Source: Candidatus Uhrbacteria bacterium
GTDB taxonomy: Bacteria > Patescibacteriota > Patescibacteriia > UBA9934
Length of the DNA stretch: 35,080 nt
Reading direction: 5' to 3'
Assembly: GCA_003453595.1 (NCBI GenBank)
Contig: DMOG01000024.1
Location: 1 to 35,080 of the forward strand
Position numbers and translations under genes: made by a program. This document shows positions 16,083-26,414 of the stretch, piece by piece (position 1 is the first letter of the stretch; the number at the start of each line of letters is the position of its first letter). The notes beneath the pieces are model-generated. The model searched no databases. It worked only from the letters and a program-made list of their open reading frames with translations, and had not been told where the DNA came from.

Positions 16083-19000
16083 ATGAAATTGCTTGCAAAA
16101 ATTTCTCTTTTCTTAAGTAGCTTAGCACTTGTCCTTACAATTGCGAGCGGTATTCTCTTGCCAATGCAATCTGTGCATGCACAGATTGATACATCTTTAG
16201 AAGATGTTGGATTAGAATCAGGATTGAGTGATCAGAGTTTAACCGTGACCATTGGCAATATAATCAGTACATTTTTATCAGTGTTAGGAGTGATTGCTTT
16301 GATTCTCGTTCTTTATGGTGGATTTGTTTGGATGACAGCTGGTGGAGACTCGGCAAAAGTTGATAAAGCTAAAGGAATAATGATAAACGCAGTTATTGGT
16401 TTGATTATTATTTTAATTTCTTTTGCTATTACTTCATTTGTTATCAATGCGCTGACTGTTGGATCGGGTACTGGCACTGGAACAGGGTCAGGATCTGGTT
16501 CGGGCAGCTCGTCAGGATTGGGTGGTGGATCGGTCGCTTCTTTTGCTGTTTCATCTTTTTCACCAGAGGGCGAGGTATCAATTCGCAATGTTGTTCCCAG
16601 AATTACATTTAGTCGACAAATTGACCAAATAAGTGTTGAGGGGAATGTGGTAATTACTAATATTGTTTCTGGCGATGTTATTGATGGCACATTGGCTGTT
16701 TGGGGAAATAGAATTTCATTTACTCCAACAACAGCTTGCCCGGCACCTAATGAAGATCGATTTTGTTTTGATTCATATACTCAGTACACAGTGACAGTTG
16801 ATTCCGGTATTGAAAGTACAACTGGCGTTTCTCTTCTTTGTTCTTCTGCTAGCTGTACATCAACATTTACTACTGGAGATTTAGTTGATGTTGATGACCC
16901 GGTTGCCTTGATTTCTTATCCTGACAATGGTGCAAGTATTCCAGTTGATAGTTTTACGCTTGTACAGGTTGATGCCACTGATGATAGTGAAGTATCAACT
17001 GCAGAGTTTTATGGTAATGAAACATGGTTTGATTCTGTGGCTGCCTCTGGATCAGATTTATCAGATGTCACGATTGAAAGTGTTTGGTATACAGATGGAT
17101 TGTCAGATGGAACACGATATAGCGTTGACATAACCGTTACTGATATAGCTGGCAATGAAGACAATGATAGTATCCGGGTTTTAGCTTTGCCAGCCTTTTG
17201 TTTTGATGGAACTATAAGTGGAGACGAAACAGCAGTTGATTGTGGAGGAAGTTGTGGAGCCTGTGACGGCTCGGCTTGCACAGAATCGATTGAATGTTCT
17301 AGTGGTGTTTGTGAATTAGGTTCTTGCATTTCCTATCCAGAGATTGAAAGCATTTCTCCTGCAAATGGCGCGGTGGGTACATTTGTTACAATTGCTGGTG
17401 AAGGTTTTCGTTCATCAGGCACAGTCACATTTTCTGACGGTGCCGGTGGAGCAATGACCGCACCCATTCCATCATGTGTTGATGATTGGAGCCAAACACA
17501 AATTATTGTTGAAGTGCCAGAGGGCGCCGGCGACGGACCAATTACTGTCACAACTTCGACAGGAACATCAGACAGCACTGATGATGATTTTGGAATATTA
17601 ATTTCAGACTTTGATGTTAATGACACAGAGCGACCAAATCTTTGTCAAATCTCACCATCAACTGCTCAGGTAGGGGACAGCGTGACAGCATCGGGATTTA
17701 ATTTTGGTTCAACCCAAGGTTCATCATTCATAACTTTTGATTCCAGATCAGCTGGAAGTTATTCCTCTTGGTCAGATACGGCTGTGGCCATGACAGTGCC
17801 AGTACTTACATCCGGGGATTATGTGGATGTCTCTGTATCTGTTAATGGAATATCGTCCAATACAGTTAGCTTTGGTGTTGAATATAGTGATGAAGATTTA
17901 CCAACTATATATTCATTAAGTCCAAACGAAGGCGGTGTAGGTCAATATGTAACAATTTCTGGAACAAATTTTGGATCAGGTATTGGTAGTGTTTGGTTTT
18001 ATGATCCTGTTTCTGGTTATTCTGCTGCGGGAAGTATTGACTTCCCAAGCGCTTGTGCTGATAGTTTTTGGTCAGTAGACCAAATTACAATCATTGTTCC
18101 AGCTCAATATACAAATGGAGTAGCAATCAATGAGTCAGAGCATCAACTCTATATTACTACTCAATTGGGAGTTGATTCAGAAGTAACTTCATTTACTGTT
18201 AATGCTGATGATCCAACTCCAGGAATCTGTGCCATTGATCCAGATATAGGCGAGGTGGATGACGCGGTGGTTATTTATGGAGATAATTTTGGTTCGTCAA
18301 GAGGATCTGTTAATTTTTATAATGGAGTAAGCGCGACCGTTGCCACTGGTGATTGGGGAGATTCATCCATTGAAACAACTGTTCCAAGTTCAACCCAGAC
18401 CGGTCCGGTAACTGTGACTTCTGCTGGCGGAATAGATAGCAACACTGTTAATTTTGAGGTTGGAACTGCCACTGATGTGACTGCCACGACAGTTAATGGT
18501 GGTTATGCTTGGACATTTTCCACTGGTGCCATTCCAATAACTCCAGAGTTGATAATCGCTTGCTCAAGCACGGTTATTAGCGCAGTGCCAAATAGTGCAT
18601 TTACTCGCGAGGCTTGTACAAACTCAATTTTACGAGGAACTTTTAATACATTAATTAATGAATCAACTTTAAACACTTCATCGATTTTGGTTTATGAATG
18701 TGATGGTACGAGCTGTCGTGAAGATGAGGATGCGCTTGTGCCGGCTGATAGTGTTGTTGTTAGCTCTAGTACATCGCAAACTTCATTTATCTGGACTGCT
18801 GACTCAAGTTATTCAAGCGGAGAATGGAAAACCAGTACAACCTATAAGGTTGTTATAACTAGCGATATAGCATCAGTTGATGGTATTAATCTTGACAATG
18901 ATGTTTCTTGGACTTTTACAACTTCTGCTAGCTCAGTTAATTGTGATGTTGAAGATGTGATTGTAAGTCCATATTCAGACACAATTTCAGAAAGCGGATA

Positions 19001-22000
19001 TTATTCTGAATTTAATGCACTGCCCGTTACTTCCTGTCAGGTTCTAGATCCTACAGATTACATTTGGGATTGGGATACTGATCCATCTTCCTATATTCGT
19101 ATTAATAGCTGTGAAGATATTTCGGAAAGTTATTGTGCGCAAGCAGAAGCATTGTTTGAAGGAACAACAACACTTTCAGCCCAGGAATTGGCTAGCAGAA
19201 CAGAAGGCGAAGCAACTGTAATTGTTGATTTTACAGATCCGTATGTTTCCAATTATGCACCAGATTGCGATAGTGCCTGTGTAAATGGTCAGGTTAGTTT
19301 ATCCTTTAACACAGTCATGGATTCCTCAATTGAAGACATTGGATCGGTTCAATTATATTCATGTGCCAATGAACTGTGTGTAACTTTATCTCCGATTGAT
19401 ACAATTGCCCATTGTAGTCTAGTGGATGGATGTGCTGAAGTGACTTTGGACATTGTTGATTTAGCTTACACCGGTGAGCTTAACCCATCATCTTTTTATC
19501 GTGTTGTTCTGTCTGGATTGGTAGTGTCACAAAGCGGAGTGGCTTTGACTCGCACAAATTATGGAGATGATTTCTCCTGGACTTTTGGTACCAGTGATGA
19601 TGATTCACTTTGCTCTGTTAATCGAATTGTACTCTCACCGGAAAATATTTTACTTAATGCAGTTGGTGAAACTCAACCTTATGAAATTTCAGCATATGGT
19701 AGTCCGGATCAATGTTCAGTGGCTGGGCAGGAATTAAATGCCTATGGCTATGATTGGCAATGGACAACTCCGATTGTGGATGATGCAGATGTATCTGAGT
19801 GGATAACCATTGCTGGTAGTCTTTTAGATGTTGGGCAGTCCTCAGTTCCAGCCGGTTGCACGGCCTCGTGTTTAGCTCAGGGCTCTTCTGCCTATGATGC
19901 TATTTGTGGAGATTGGATTACAGACATCGGAGAAGACTGTGAAGACGGAAATGTGGCAGATGGAGATGGATGTTCATCAAGGTGTTTAAACGAGGGGACA
20001 GAAGCTTGTTCATACACATGTACAGGCACTAGCACGGCTTGTGCATCTGACACTGGGTGTCAGGAAACTTGTGATATTACTGATACTGAAACTCTAACTG
20101 GTATTTGTTCAATTTCATTAACTAATTGTTCAACTAGCGCTGATTGTGCTCTTGGATCTGTAACTTGTGATGCAACTTCATCAGCTTGTTGTGGTGACGG
20201 AGATGTGGATTTACATGAAGAATGTGATGATGGGGCAGTTGTGGATGGCGATGGTTGTTCGTCAATTTGTTTAAACGAAGGATCACGCGCTGTCGGGGCA
20301 ACTTGTGGAAATGGAGATATTGCCCACGAGTATTTATGGGGTGGAGAAGAGTGTGATGATGGCAATGCAACATCAGGCGATGGTTGTTCAGCCATTTGTT
20401 TAAATGAAGGTTCAACTGCAATCACAGAGATTCTGGCTCAATGTGGTGATAGCACAATTGATGTGCCGTATGAGACTTGTGATGACGGTAATCTAGTTAA
20501 TGGTGATGGCTGTTCGTCTTCATGTTTGAAAGAAGGTGGCAGTGGTAGCTATGGAGATTGTGGAAATAGAATTGTAGAAGTGAGCTCCAGCGGAGCAGGT
20601 GAAGAGTGCGATGGCACTCAAGGATGTACAGCAGATTGTTTATTAGCTGGATCATCAGTTTTATATTCAAGTGTTTCAGTTTGTGGAGACGGCACGCAAG
20701 GAACCGGAGAATTGGCAGCTTGTGAAGATAGTTTATACGGAGCCGGACCAGATGACGCGCAGGATCCAGTGCAGGTGGCACAAATTCTTGATTCAGCCGT
20801 GGAGTTGATTGATGTTGATACTCAACGCGCAACTTCAACCATTGAGGTTTCATATGGTTCACTCGATGCCTCAACTTCACTTTATCTTTCTTGTGTAGCA
20901 GAAAATGATGATGATTGTCAGGCCGGCTATGGAGTGGCAGACAGCAAGTGTTGTATGGAACGACCAGATCCATCCTTGTTCCCAAATGGTTCACAGGCTT
21001 GTCGAAATGCGGAGATTTATGGACTCTTTAATACAAAAATGAACCTGGCGAGTTTTACTAATAATGTTTATTTGCAGTTAAATCTTGGTTCTGGTGATAG
21101 TTGTCCAAGCGCACACACTGTTGCTAGCACAACGAGTTCATCATGGTGGACTCGTGTCGCAACTTTTGTGCGCAGAATTATTGCCCCATTTGTAAACGCC
21201 CAAACTACTGGTGATTGTATTATTCCAATCGACTCAGTCTCTCAGGTGCAGACAACAGACGGAACATACAAAGTAAGTTTCCATTACAGTACATTACTTG
21301 AACCAAACGCAAGTTACACAATTCATGTTTTGGGAGACACATTGGGAGACAGTACAAAAACAGGCGTTTTATCATACTACTTAGTAGCAATGGATGGGGA
21401 TGCAAGTCAGAGTTTTACCACTTACAGTGATATCTGCGGACTGGATGCTGTGGAAATTGAAGATTCAAATTCAGATAGTCCAAATTTGTTTACTCAAACT
21501 AGTGAGCAGCACATCTTTACTGCATCTGCATATTCTTATGATACTGGATCAGAGCAATCACTAGAACCAATCTCTGGAATATATGAATGGGGTTGGACAA
21601 GCTGGTCATCAGATGACACAAGTGAAGAATTCATCCAACAGGTTAGTCAAACAACTGGCATTGTGCCCCAGGCAGAGGTTATATATTCTGCGGTTGGAAA
21701 TAGTGGAGAAGCAGTGATTGTCACTTCAGCTGTAGTCACGACTGATAGTTCAGGTGAGTCATTTACTTGTTCATCTACTTCTTCGCGTACTTGCTTAACT
21801 GACAGCGACTGTCCTGACGAAGAAGTTTGTGAAGCGTTTAATGTTTCTGGTAGCGCCCAATTAACTGCGCTTGTTTGTGAAAATCCATGGCCAGCTCTAA
21901 GCTATTTCCCATTTGAAGATAATGTTGATGGTTTATATCCTGGAGTAAATACTTCTGCAACCCGTGGTCGTGGCTGGATGAATTTTTCAATGTACTATTG

Positions 22001-25000
22001 TCGTGATAATGGTGACGATGCTTTGACATCTGATGACTATCCAGAACTGCGAGTTGTGGCTGGAAAAGATCGAGGAACAGACGAGATATTAAAAGAATAC
22101 TTCTTAAATATATATGACAACGAATATGCCACTGGGGACGCCATTGGAGTTCGCATTGTGATGAATGAACAATATCTCAGCCCTCTCTCTTGGTATTATG
22201 CAAATGGATTTTCTGGATCTCCAACAGAGATGACAATCGATGGATTTAGTGCAATTCAAGACGGCCGATCGGTTTATGTTTCTGTGCCAAACTATTGGGT
22301 TGGATCTATTTATCCAAACATTTTGATTTTATCTTATAACCTGGGCGCTGATTTGGATACGGTTGATATTTTCAATCAACTATTAGATAACATTTCCTTT
22401 ATTACCAATGTTCGAGACATAGCCCTTTGCTATGATCCAGTCGGTGGATCATATTCTGGAACATGCGCATCTGATTTTGATTGCCAAAATGGGTGGACAT
22501 GCTCTTCGGACAAGTTGAAGTTGGAGCGCGACATTAAGCGACTTACTGATATAACAGATATTGCGTCTCTAGTCCCATCTGCCACAGCCCAGCTTGAATC
22601 AGGAACTTATGTTAGGTCAATGGATTCTAGTGTCTGGAGCTCGTGGGACGAGGTTTTATCATCAGAAATTGGAGAAGATATTGCTCAAGATCCATTGAAT
22701 CAATATGTTAGATGTGGAACAGGATTATACGCGTCATATGACGCCACAACTTGCGTTAATCAAACAACTGGTGCTTATGTTTGTCCAGCCCAATCATATA
22801 CTTATCATTATCGTGCGCTTGGTTCGTCAGGCTTTGAACTAGGGGCTGAGCTTGAGTTTAGAAATGGCTCATGGGCTTCTGATATTGATCAAAATACTTC
22901 TGATACGCGCAATATTATAATTGGTGCTCAAGGAACTGGTAATGGATTTGAAAATGGACCAGCATTTTGTGATGGCACAACTGTTTGGGGAGTGTCTGAC
23001 ACTTGTGGTGACGGTATTGTGGGTAGTGGCGAATACTGCGAGGTTGATGATACCGGAGTTGGTAGCGCTTGCACTTCGTCATCTGGATTAAGTGGATATT
23101 ATGTAACAACTTGTAATTCAACCTGTTTGGCATTTGAAACAACATCAACTGCAACCTGTTCTCCTATTAGTTGCGGAAACGGAATAATTGAAACTGGTGA
23201 AGATTGTGACGACGGATCATTTAATGGCCGATATGGATTTTGCGGAGCAGATTGTAGTGATGCAGATCGAGTTTATTGCGGTGACGGATCACTTGCTGGT
23301 GGGGAATTATGTGATTGTGGATCAACAGGAACTCCAAGTGGAGCCGCTTATGGCGGAGGCACATGTTCACTTTTAAATGGCGTTTATGATTTAGCCCAAG
23401 CAAATACTTGTGCTTGGGATTGCGCTGGACCCGGCCCATATTGTGGAGACATAGATGTTGATGACGCAGAAGAATGTGATGGTAATACAGATTCTTACGA
23501 TGAAACACTTTGTAGCGTTGGTTCATCAGATGATGATAAAAAATGTAGTGTTGATACTGATTGTGTAAATATCTGGGGTCGTACTGGGACATGTGGCGGC
23601 ACAGTAGCTACAGATAACTGTCCATACACCACAGTTTGCGTTGATGGCGTGGCTGATAATATTGGATTGCCATGTACAACAGATTCTTCTTGTGGCACTG
23701 GCGGAATATGTTCAACTTATGCTTATCAAACAACTAGAACCCGAACATGTGATGATTCTGACTGTACTTGGCAGGAGGATTGGGAAAACATTGCTTGTAA
23801 AGCTCCAGGATCTTGTGGAGATGGCACAGTCGATGATGGGGAAGAGTGTGATGATGGTAATGATGATTCTTCTGATTCTTGTACTGTTGAGTGTACCGAA
23901 AATGTTTGTGGCGACGGGTACCTTTATGCCGGAGAAGAGCAGTGTGATGAAGGAGCAAATAATGGAGTTTTGTGTACTGCTAGCTATGGATCGACTTGTT
24001 CATATTGTAATGAGCTTTGCAAAGCTGTTTCTACTTCAGGAGATTTTTGTGGAGATAGTGTAATTAATGGTGCAGAAGTCTGTGACGGCAGTGATGTGCC
24101 TTACCACTATGTGCCTTCTCATTATGTTTCTCTAGTCGGATCGTATGAAGTTGGTGGCACATGTGATTCATATGGCGCTGTTGTTGATGGTAGTACTTGT
24201 TTACAAGTAGGTGTTTGTAATGGCGGTAGTGCAAACGGAGAAAATTGTGTCATGCCTACGATATCCGCCATAGATCCATGCGCAATTTTTGGCGGAACTT
24301 GTGAACTTCCAGTTTGTAGTGTGTCTTGTGGATCAATGTGTCCGTTTAGCTACACAGCTCAAAGATTAATGATCAAAACAAACATGTTAGGCGCTAGTCG
24401 ATCATACTCGGCTGATATTTCACCTTATGGTTATGCCAGTACAATTTTAAGCGCTGGAAATTCCTCAAGTCTTTATGTCCCTGCCTGTTCGGTTGCTAGT
24501 GGCTTGAGAATGACAATTAACGAAGATGATCGTAATTATCCAAATGTGGAGATTATGCTTGTTTTGGACAGATCAAACTCCATGGCAGATTGTATCGATG
24601 GTTCATCATCATGTAGTACTGGAGATACGCGTATTGGTGTTTTGCAGTCAGCAGTGGATGAAGCAATTACTACACTTTTTGACTCTTATGATGGCACAGG
24701 TGCAACCATGAAAATTGGTTGGGCCTATATTGCAGGATTGCATGATTATTCAACTACATCAGCTGACGATAAAACTTTCTTAATGATGTCACCAGACTTA
24801 TCTGAGGAAGCAATAAAATTAAGTATTACCAGCGGATTGGTGACCGGAGGCGTAAACGGAACTCCGATTTATCAATCTATCGAAGATGCTATGAGTGGAT
24901 TTTCAGGATCTGCTGATGAAGAGTACTTAGTGATTTTCACTGATGGAAACATTTATAACCGTGATTATTCAAGTTTGCAGTGGTCAGATATCGGATTGCC

Positions 25001-25508
25001 AGTACCTGCGTTCGGGTCAACTACTCTTACTGCCTCAAGTTATATGCATGCGGTTAGTAATGAAATTGATGATATTAAGGCCCAAGGCGTTCATGTCTAC
25101 ACTGCTGTTCTAACAGCTACGCCTTGTGATATTACTCAAATGCAACGCTGGTCAGATATGGATTGTACCAGCGTAAGTGGAAGTTGCAGTGGTATGCAGG
25201 CAGAAGGAAATCATATTTGTGTAGTTCCTGAGGATGGAATCACCTATGCTTATGATGCGACTGATGCGGCTGGTTTGCAGGAAATGTATCAAGAAATTGT
25301 TAATTCAATTTTGAACATTACCATTTCCACCACTTTTGCAGGACAAACAGAATCAACCACTGTGGCTCCGGGATCAAATCTATCCATTGATATTCCAAGC
25401 ACTTTTGCCTGTACAAGTAGTGAGCAAACCGTAACCTTGCGTACCTCGTTTAGTGGTAGTGGAACAATAAACTTGAGTAACATCACTCTTAACATGTGTA
25501 CACAGTAG
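16083..25508 (+). CDS. 3141-residue pilin-module adhesin with IPT/TIG, Cys-rich and VWA domains
   Basis: Signal peptide 1-33 (VHA-Q), two-helix pilin module (helices about 58-84 and 99-124, very like the upstream gene), Gly/Ser linker about 127-150. Outside: a Big_5-like Ig domain (about 155-266), four IPT/TIG domains (about 418-503, 518-600, 606-708, 715-796), further Ig domains (about 828-950, 1053-1173), and Cys-rich repeats of the DUF4215/Myxococcus type (pattern CGDG...GEECDDGN...GDGCS..C) at about 1275-1537 and again about 2303-2670. The C-terminal von Willebrand A domain (about 2820-3076) has a full metal site: D2829, S2831, S2833, T2927, D2954. It is about 27% of the window. Translation follows a 3-nt gap without a Shine-Dalgarno sequence. 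A surface adhesin or tip-like role is inferred. Confidence 0.88.
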   Translation: MKLLAKISLFLSSLALVLTIASGILLPMQSVHAQIDTSLEDVGLESGLSDQSLTVTIGNIISTFLSVLGVIALILVLYGGFVWMTAGGDSAKVDKAKGIMINAVIGLIIILISFAITSFVINALTVGSGTGTGTGSGSGSGSSSGLGGGSVASFAVSSFSPEGEVSIRNVVPRITFSRQIDQISVEGNVVITNIVSGDVIDGTLAVWGNRISFTPTTACPAPNEDRFCFDSYTQYTVTVDSGIESTTGVSLLCSSASCTSTFTTGDLVDVDDPVALISYPDNGASIPVDSFTLVQVDATDDSEVSTAEFYGNETWFDSVAASGSDLSDVTIESVWYTDGLSDGTRYSVDITVTDIAGNEDNDSIRVLALPAFCFDGTISGDETAVDCGGSCGACDGSACTESIECSSGVCELGSCISYPEIESISPANGAVGTFVTIAGEGFRSSGTVTFSDGAGGAMTAPIPSCVDDWSQTQIIVEVPEGAGDGPITVTTSTGTSDSTDDDFGILISDFDVNDTERPNLCQISPSTAQVGDSVTASGFNFGSTQGSSFITFDSRSAGSYSSWSDTAVAMTVPVLTSGDYVDVSVSVNGISSNTVSFGVEYSDEDLPTIYSLSPNEGGVGQYVTISGTNFGSGIGSVWFYDPVSGYSAAGSIDFPSACADSFWSVDQITIIVPAQYTNGVAINESEHQLYITTQLGVDSEVTSFTVNADDPTPGICAIDPDIGEVDDAVVIYGDNFGSSRGSVNFYNGVSATVATGDWGDSSIETTVPSSTQTGPVTVTSAGGIDSNTVNFEVGTATDVTATTVNGGYAWTFSTGAIPITPELIIACSSTVISAVPNSAFTREACTNSILRGTFNTLINESTLNTSSILVYECDGTSCREDEDALVPADSVVVSSSTSQTSFIWTADSSYSSGEWKTSTTYKVVITSDIASVDGINLDNDVSWTFTTSASSVNCDVEDVIVSPYSDTISESGYYSEFNALPVTSCQVLDPTDYIWDWDTDPSSYIRINSCEDISESYCAQAEALFEGTTTLSAQELASRTEGEATVIVDFTDPYVSNYAPDCDSACVNGQVSLSFNTVMDSSIEDIGSVQLYSCANELCVTLSPIDTIAHCSLVDGCAEVTLDIVDLAYTGELNPSSFYRVVLSGLVVSQSGVALTRTNYGDDFSWTFGTSDDDSLCSVNRIVLSPENILLNAVGETQPYEISAYGSPDQCSVAGQELNAYGYDWQWTTPIVDDADVSEWITIAGSLLDVGQSSVPAGCTASCLAQGSSAYDAICGDWITDIGEDCEDGNVADGDGCSSRCLNEGTEACSYTCTGTSTACASDTGCQETCDITDTETLTGICSISLTNCSTSADCALGSVTCDATSSACCGDGDVDLHEECDDGAVVDGDGCSSICLNEGSRAVGATCGNGDIAHEYLWGGEECDDGNATSGDGCSAICLNEGSTAITEILAQCGDSTIDVPYETCDDGNLVNGDGCSSSCLKEGGSGSYGDCGNRIVEVSSSGAGEECDGTQGCTADCLLAGSSVLYSSVSVCGDGTQGTGELAACEDSLYGAGPDDAQDPVQVAQILDSAVELIDVDTQRATSTIEVSYGSLDASTSLYLSCVAENDDDCQAGYGVADSKCCMERPDPSLFPNGSQACRNAEIYGLFNTKMNLASFTNNVYLQLNLGSGDSCPSAHTVASTTSSSWWTRVATFVRRIIAPFVNAQTTGDCIIPIDSVSQVQTTDGTYKVSFHYSTLLEPNASYTIHVLGDTLGDSTKTGVLSYYLVAMDGDASQSFTTYSDICGLDAVEIEDSNSDSPNLFTQTSEQHIFTASAYSYDTGSEQSLEPISGIYEWGWTSWSSDDTSEEFIQQVSQTTGIVPQAEVIYSAVGNSGEAVIVTSAVVTTDSSGESFTCSSTSSRTCLTDSDCPDEEVCEAFNVSGSAQLTALVCENPWPALSYFPFEDNVDGLYPGVNTSATRGRGWMNFSMYYCRDNGDDALTSDDYPELRVVAGKDRGTDEILKEYFLNIYDNEYATGDAIGVRIVMNEQYLSPLSWYYANGFSGSPTEMTIDGFSAIQDGRSVYVSVPNYWVGSIYPNILILSYNLGADLDTVDIFNQLLDNISFITNVRDIALCYDPVGGSYSGTCASDFDCQNGWTCSSDKLKLERDIKRLTDITDIASLVPSATAQLESGTYVRSMDSSVWSSWDEVLSSEIGEDIAQDPLNQYVRCGTGLYASYDATTCVNQTTGAYVCPAQSYTYHYRALGSSGFELGAELEFRNGSWASDIDQNTSDTRNIIIGAQGTGNGFENGPAFCDGTTVWGVSDTCGDGIVGSGEYCEVDDTGVGSACTSSSGLSGYYVTTCNSTCLAFETTSTATCSPISCGNGIIETGEDCDDGSFNGRYGFCGADCSDADRVYCGDGSLAGGELCDCGSTGTPSGAAYGGGTCSLLNGVYDLAQANTCAWDCAGPGPYCGDIDVDDAEECDGNTDSYDETLCSVGSSDDDKKCSVDTDCVNIWGRTGTCGGTVATDNCPYTTVCVDGVADNIGLPCTTDSSCGTGGICSTYAYQTTRTRTCDDSDCTWQEDWENIACKAPGSCGDGTVDDGEECDDGNDDSSDSCTVECTENVCGDGYLYAGEEQCDEGANNGVLCTASYGSTCSYCNELCKAVSTSGDFCGDSVINGAEVCDGSDVPYHYVPSHYVSLVGSYEVGGTCDSYGAVVDGSTCLQVGVCNGGSANGENCVMPTISAIDPCAIFGGTCELPVCSVSCGSMCPFSYTAQRLMIKTNMLGASRSYSADISPYGYASTILSAGNSSSLYVPACSVASGLRMTINEDDRNYPNVEIMLVLDRSNSMADCIDGSSSCSTGDTRIGVLQSAVDEAITTLFDSYDGTGATMKIGWAYIAGLHDYSTTSADDKTFLMMSPDLSEEAIKLSITSGLVTGGVNGTPIYQSIEDAMSGFSGSADEEYLVIFTDGNIYNRDYSSLQWSDIGLPVPAFGSTTLTASSYMHAVSNEIDDIKAQGVHVYTAVLTATPCDITQMQRWSDMDCTSVSGSCSGMQAEGNHICVVPEDGITYAYDATDAAGLQEMYQEIVNSILNITISTTFAGQTESTTVAPGSNLSIDIPSTFACTSSEQTVTLRTSFSGSGTINLSNITLNMCTQ

Positions 25509-25511
25509 CCT

Positions 25512-26414
25512 ATGCCAGAATCTTTTAATGAAAACCAAGTTGATTGGTATGATGTGGATAATCAGGGTGAGCGCGTGCCAACCTGGAAAGAACGCATGCT
25601 ACCAAAACTCAAACCAGTGCTTTTGATTGCCGGGGCTTTGATTGTTATTGTCCTTATTATTTTTGGCATGTATAGCTTGATAAAGTTCTTTTATTCCAGT
25701 GATAGTCAAGAGATTCAAAGCGCCACCGAGCTGTATATTGAGGCATGTCAAAATGAAAAAGACATCCAAGGTTGCATCCAAAGTGCTGGACCCCGTCTTG
25801 CTCAACAAACAGGTAATGTTAAATATTGCAACGAGCTTGAGGGTCAAGCAGTTGATTCTTGTATTGTTTTGGCAGCGTTAACATCAAACAATATTACTGA
25901 TTGTCAAAAAGTTGGGGATCAAGAATTAAAATCTGCCTGCAATGATGCAATTTTAACTCTGACCTTAACTTATGAAGATGGCTATGATGCCTGCCAAGAC
26001 TTTAGCAGTGAGGAAGGCAGGGTATCGTGTCAAAATGCCTGGATTTTAAATTCTGTTTTAAATGGAGTCTGCGATCACCCAGCAATTACCCAGGATCAGT
26101 GTGCCTTTGGCTCAATCCTGGATTTGGCAATTACAACGCGTGATCCAGATGTTTGTGCACAGATAATTGACGAAGAATTGAAGATCTATTGTGAGCAGCG
26201 AGTTGATGGCGGTGACAGAGATTTTGACAGCGTCGGTGCCGATGAAGAGGAGTATCAAGGAACTAGTGATTATGATTCAGATTCAGATGATGATGGATTA
26301 ATGGATGGGGAAGAATTGCGTGTATATTTTACCGACCCGCTTAACCCCGATACTGACGGCGACGGATATTTGGATGGAGTTGAGGTTGTTGGAGGATACG
26401 ACCCATTAAGGTAA
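25512..26414 (+). CDS. Single-pass membrane protein with Cys-rich and Asp-repeat domains
   Basis: 300 residues, not recognised as a named family. A charged cytoplasmic head (about 1-34), one membrane helix (about 35-60) and an outside part. Residues about 72-210 carry regularly spaced cysteines in a helical pattern (ACQNEKDIQGC, YCNELEGQAVDSC, DCQKV...SACND, ACQDF...SCQNAW), probably disulfide-paired repeats. The C-terminus is a thrombospondin-3-like Asp repeat (DSDSDDDGLMDGEEL and DTDGDGYLDGVEVVGGYDP). It follows the giant adhesin after 3 nt, so it is almost certainly co-translated and may anchor or cap it at the membrane. No signal peptide is needed because the helix is internal. No Shine-Dalgarno sequence. 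Confidence 0.82.
   Translation: MPESFNENQVDWYDVDNQGERVPTWKERMLPKLKPVLLIAGALIVIVLIIFGMYSLIKFFYSSDSQEIQSATELYIEACQNEKDIQGCIQSAGPRLAQQTGNVKYCNELEGQAVDSCIVLAALTSNNITDCQKVGDQELKSACNDAILTLTLTYEDGYDACQDFSSEEGRVSCQNAWILNSVLNGVCDHPAITQDQCAFGSILDLAITTRDPDVCAQIIDEELKIYCEQRVDGGDRDFDSVGADEEEYQGTSDYDSDSDDDGLMDGEELRVYFTDPLNPDTDGDGYLDGVEVVGGYDPLR

Noticed and set aside
20060..20994. Long minus-strand frames opposite the Cys-rich repeats
   Set aside because: His/Leu/Asn-rich shadow translations of the CGDG/DDGN repeats of the real gene; no start signals.
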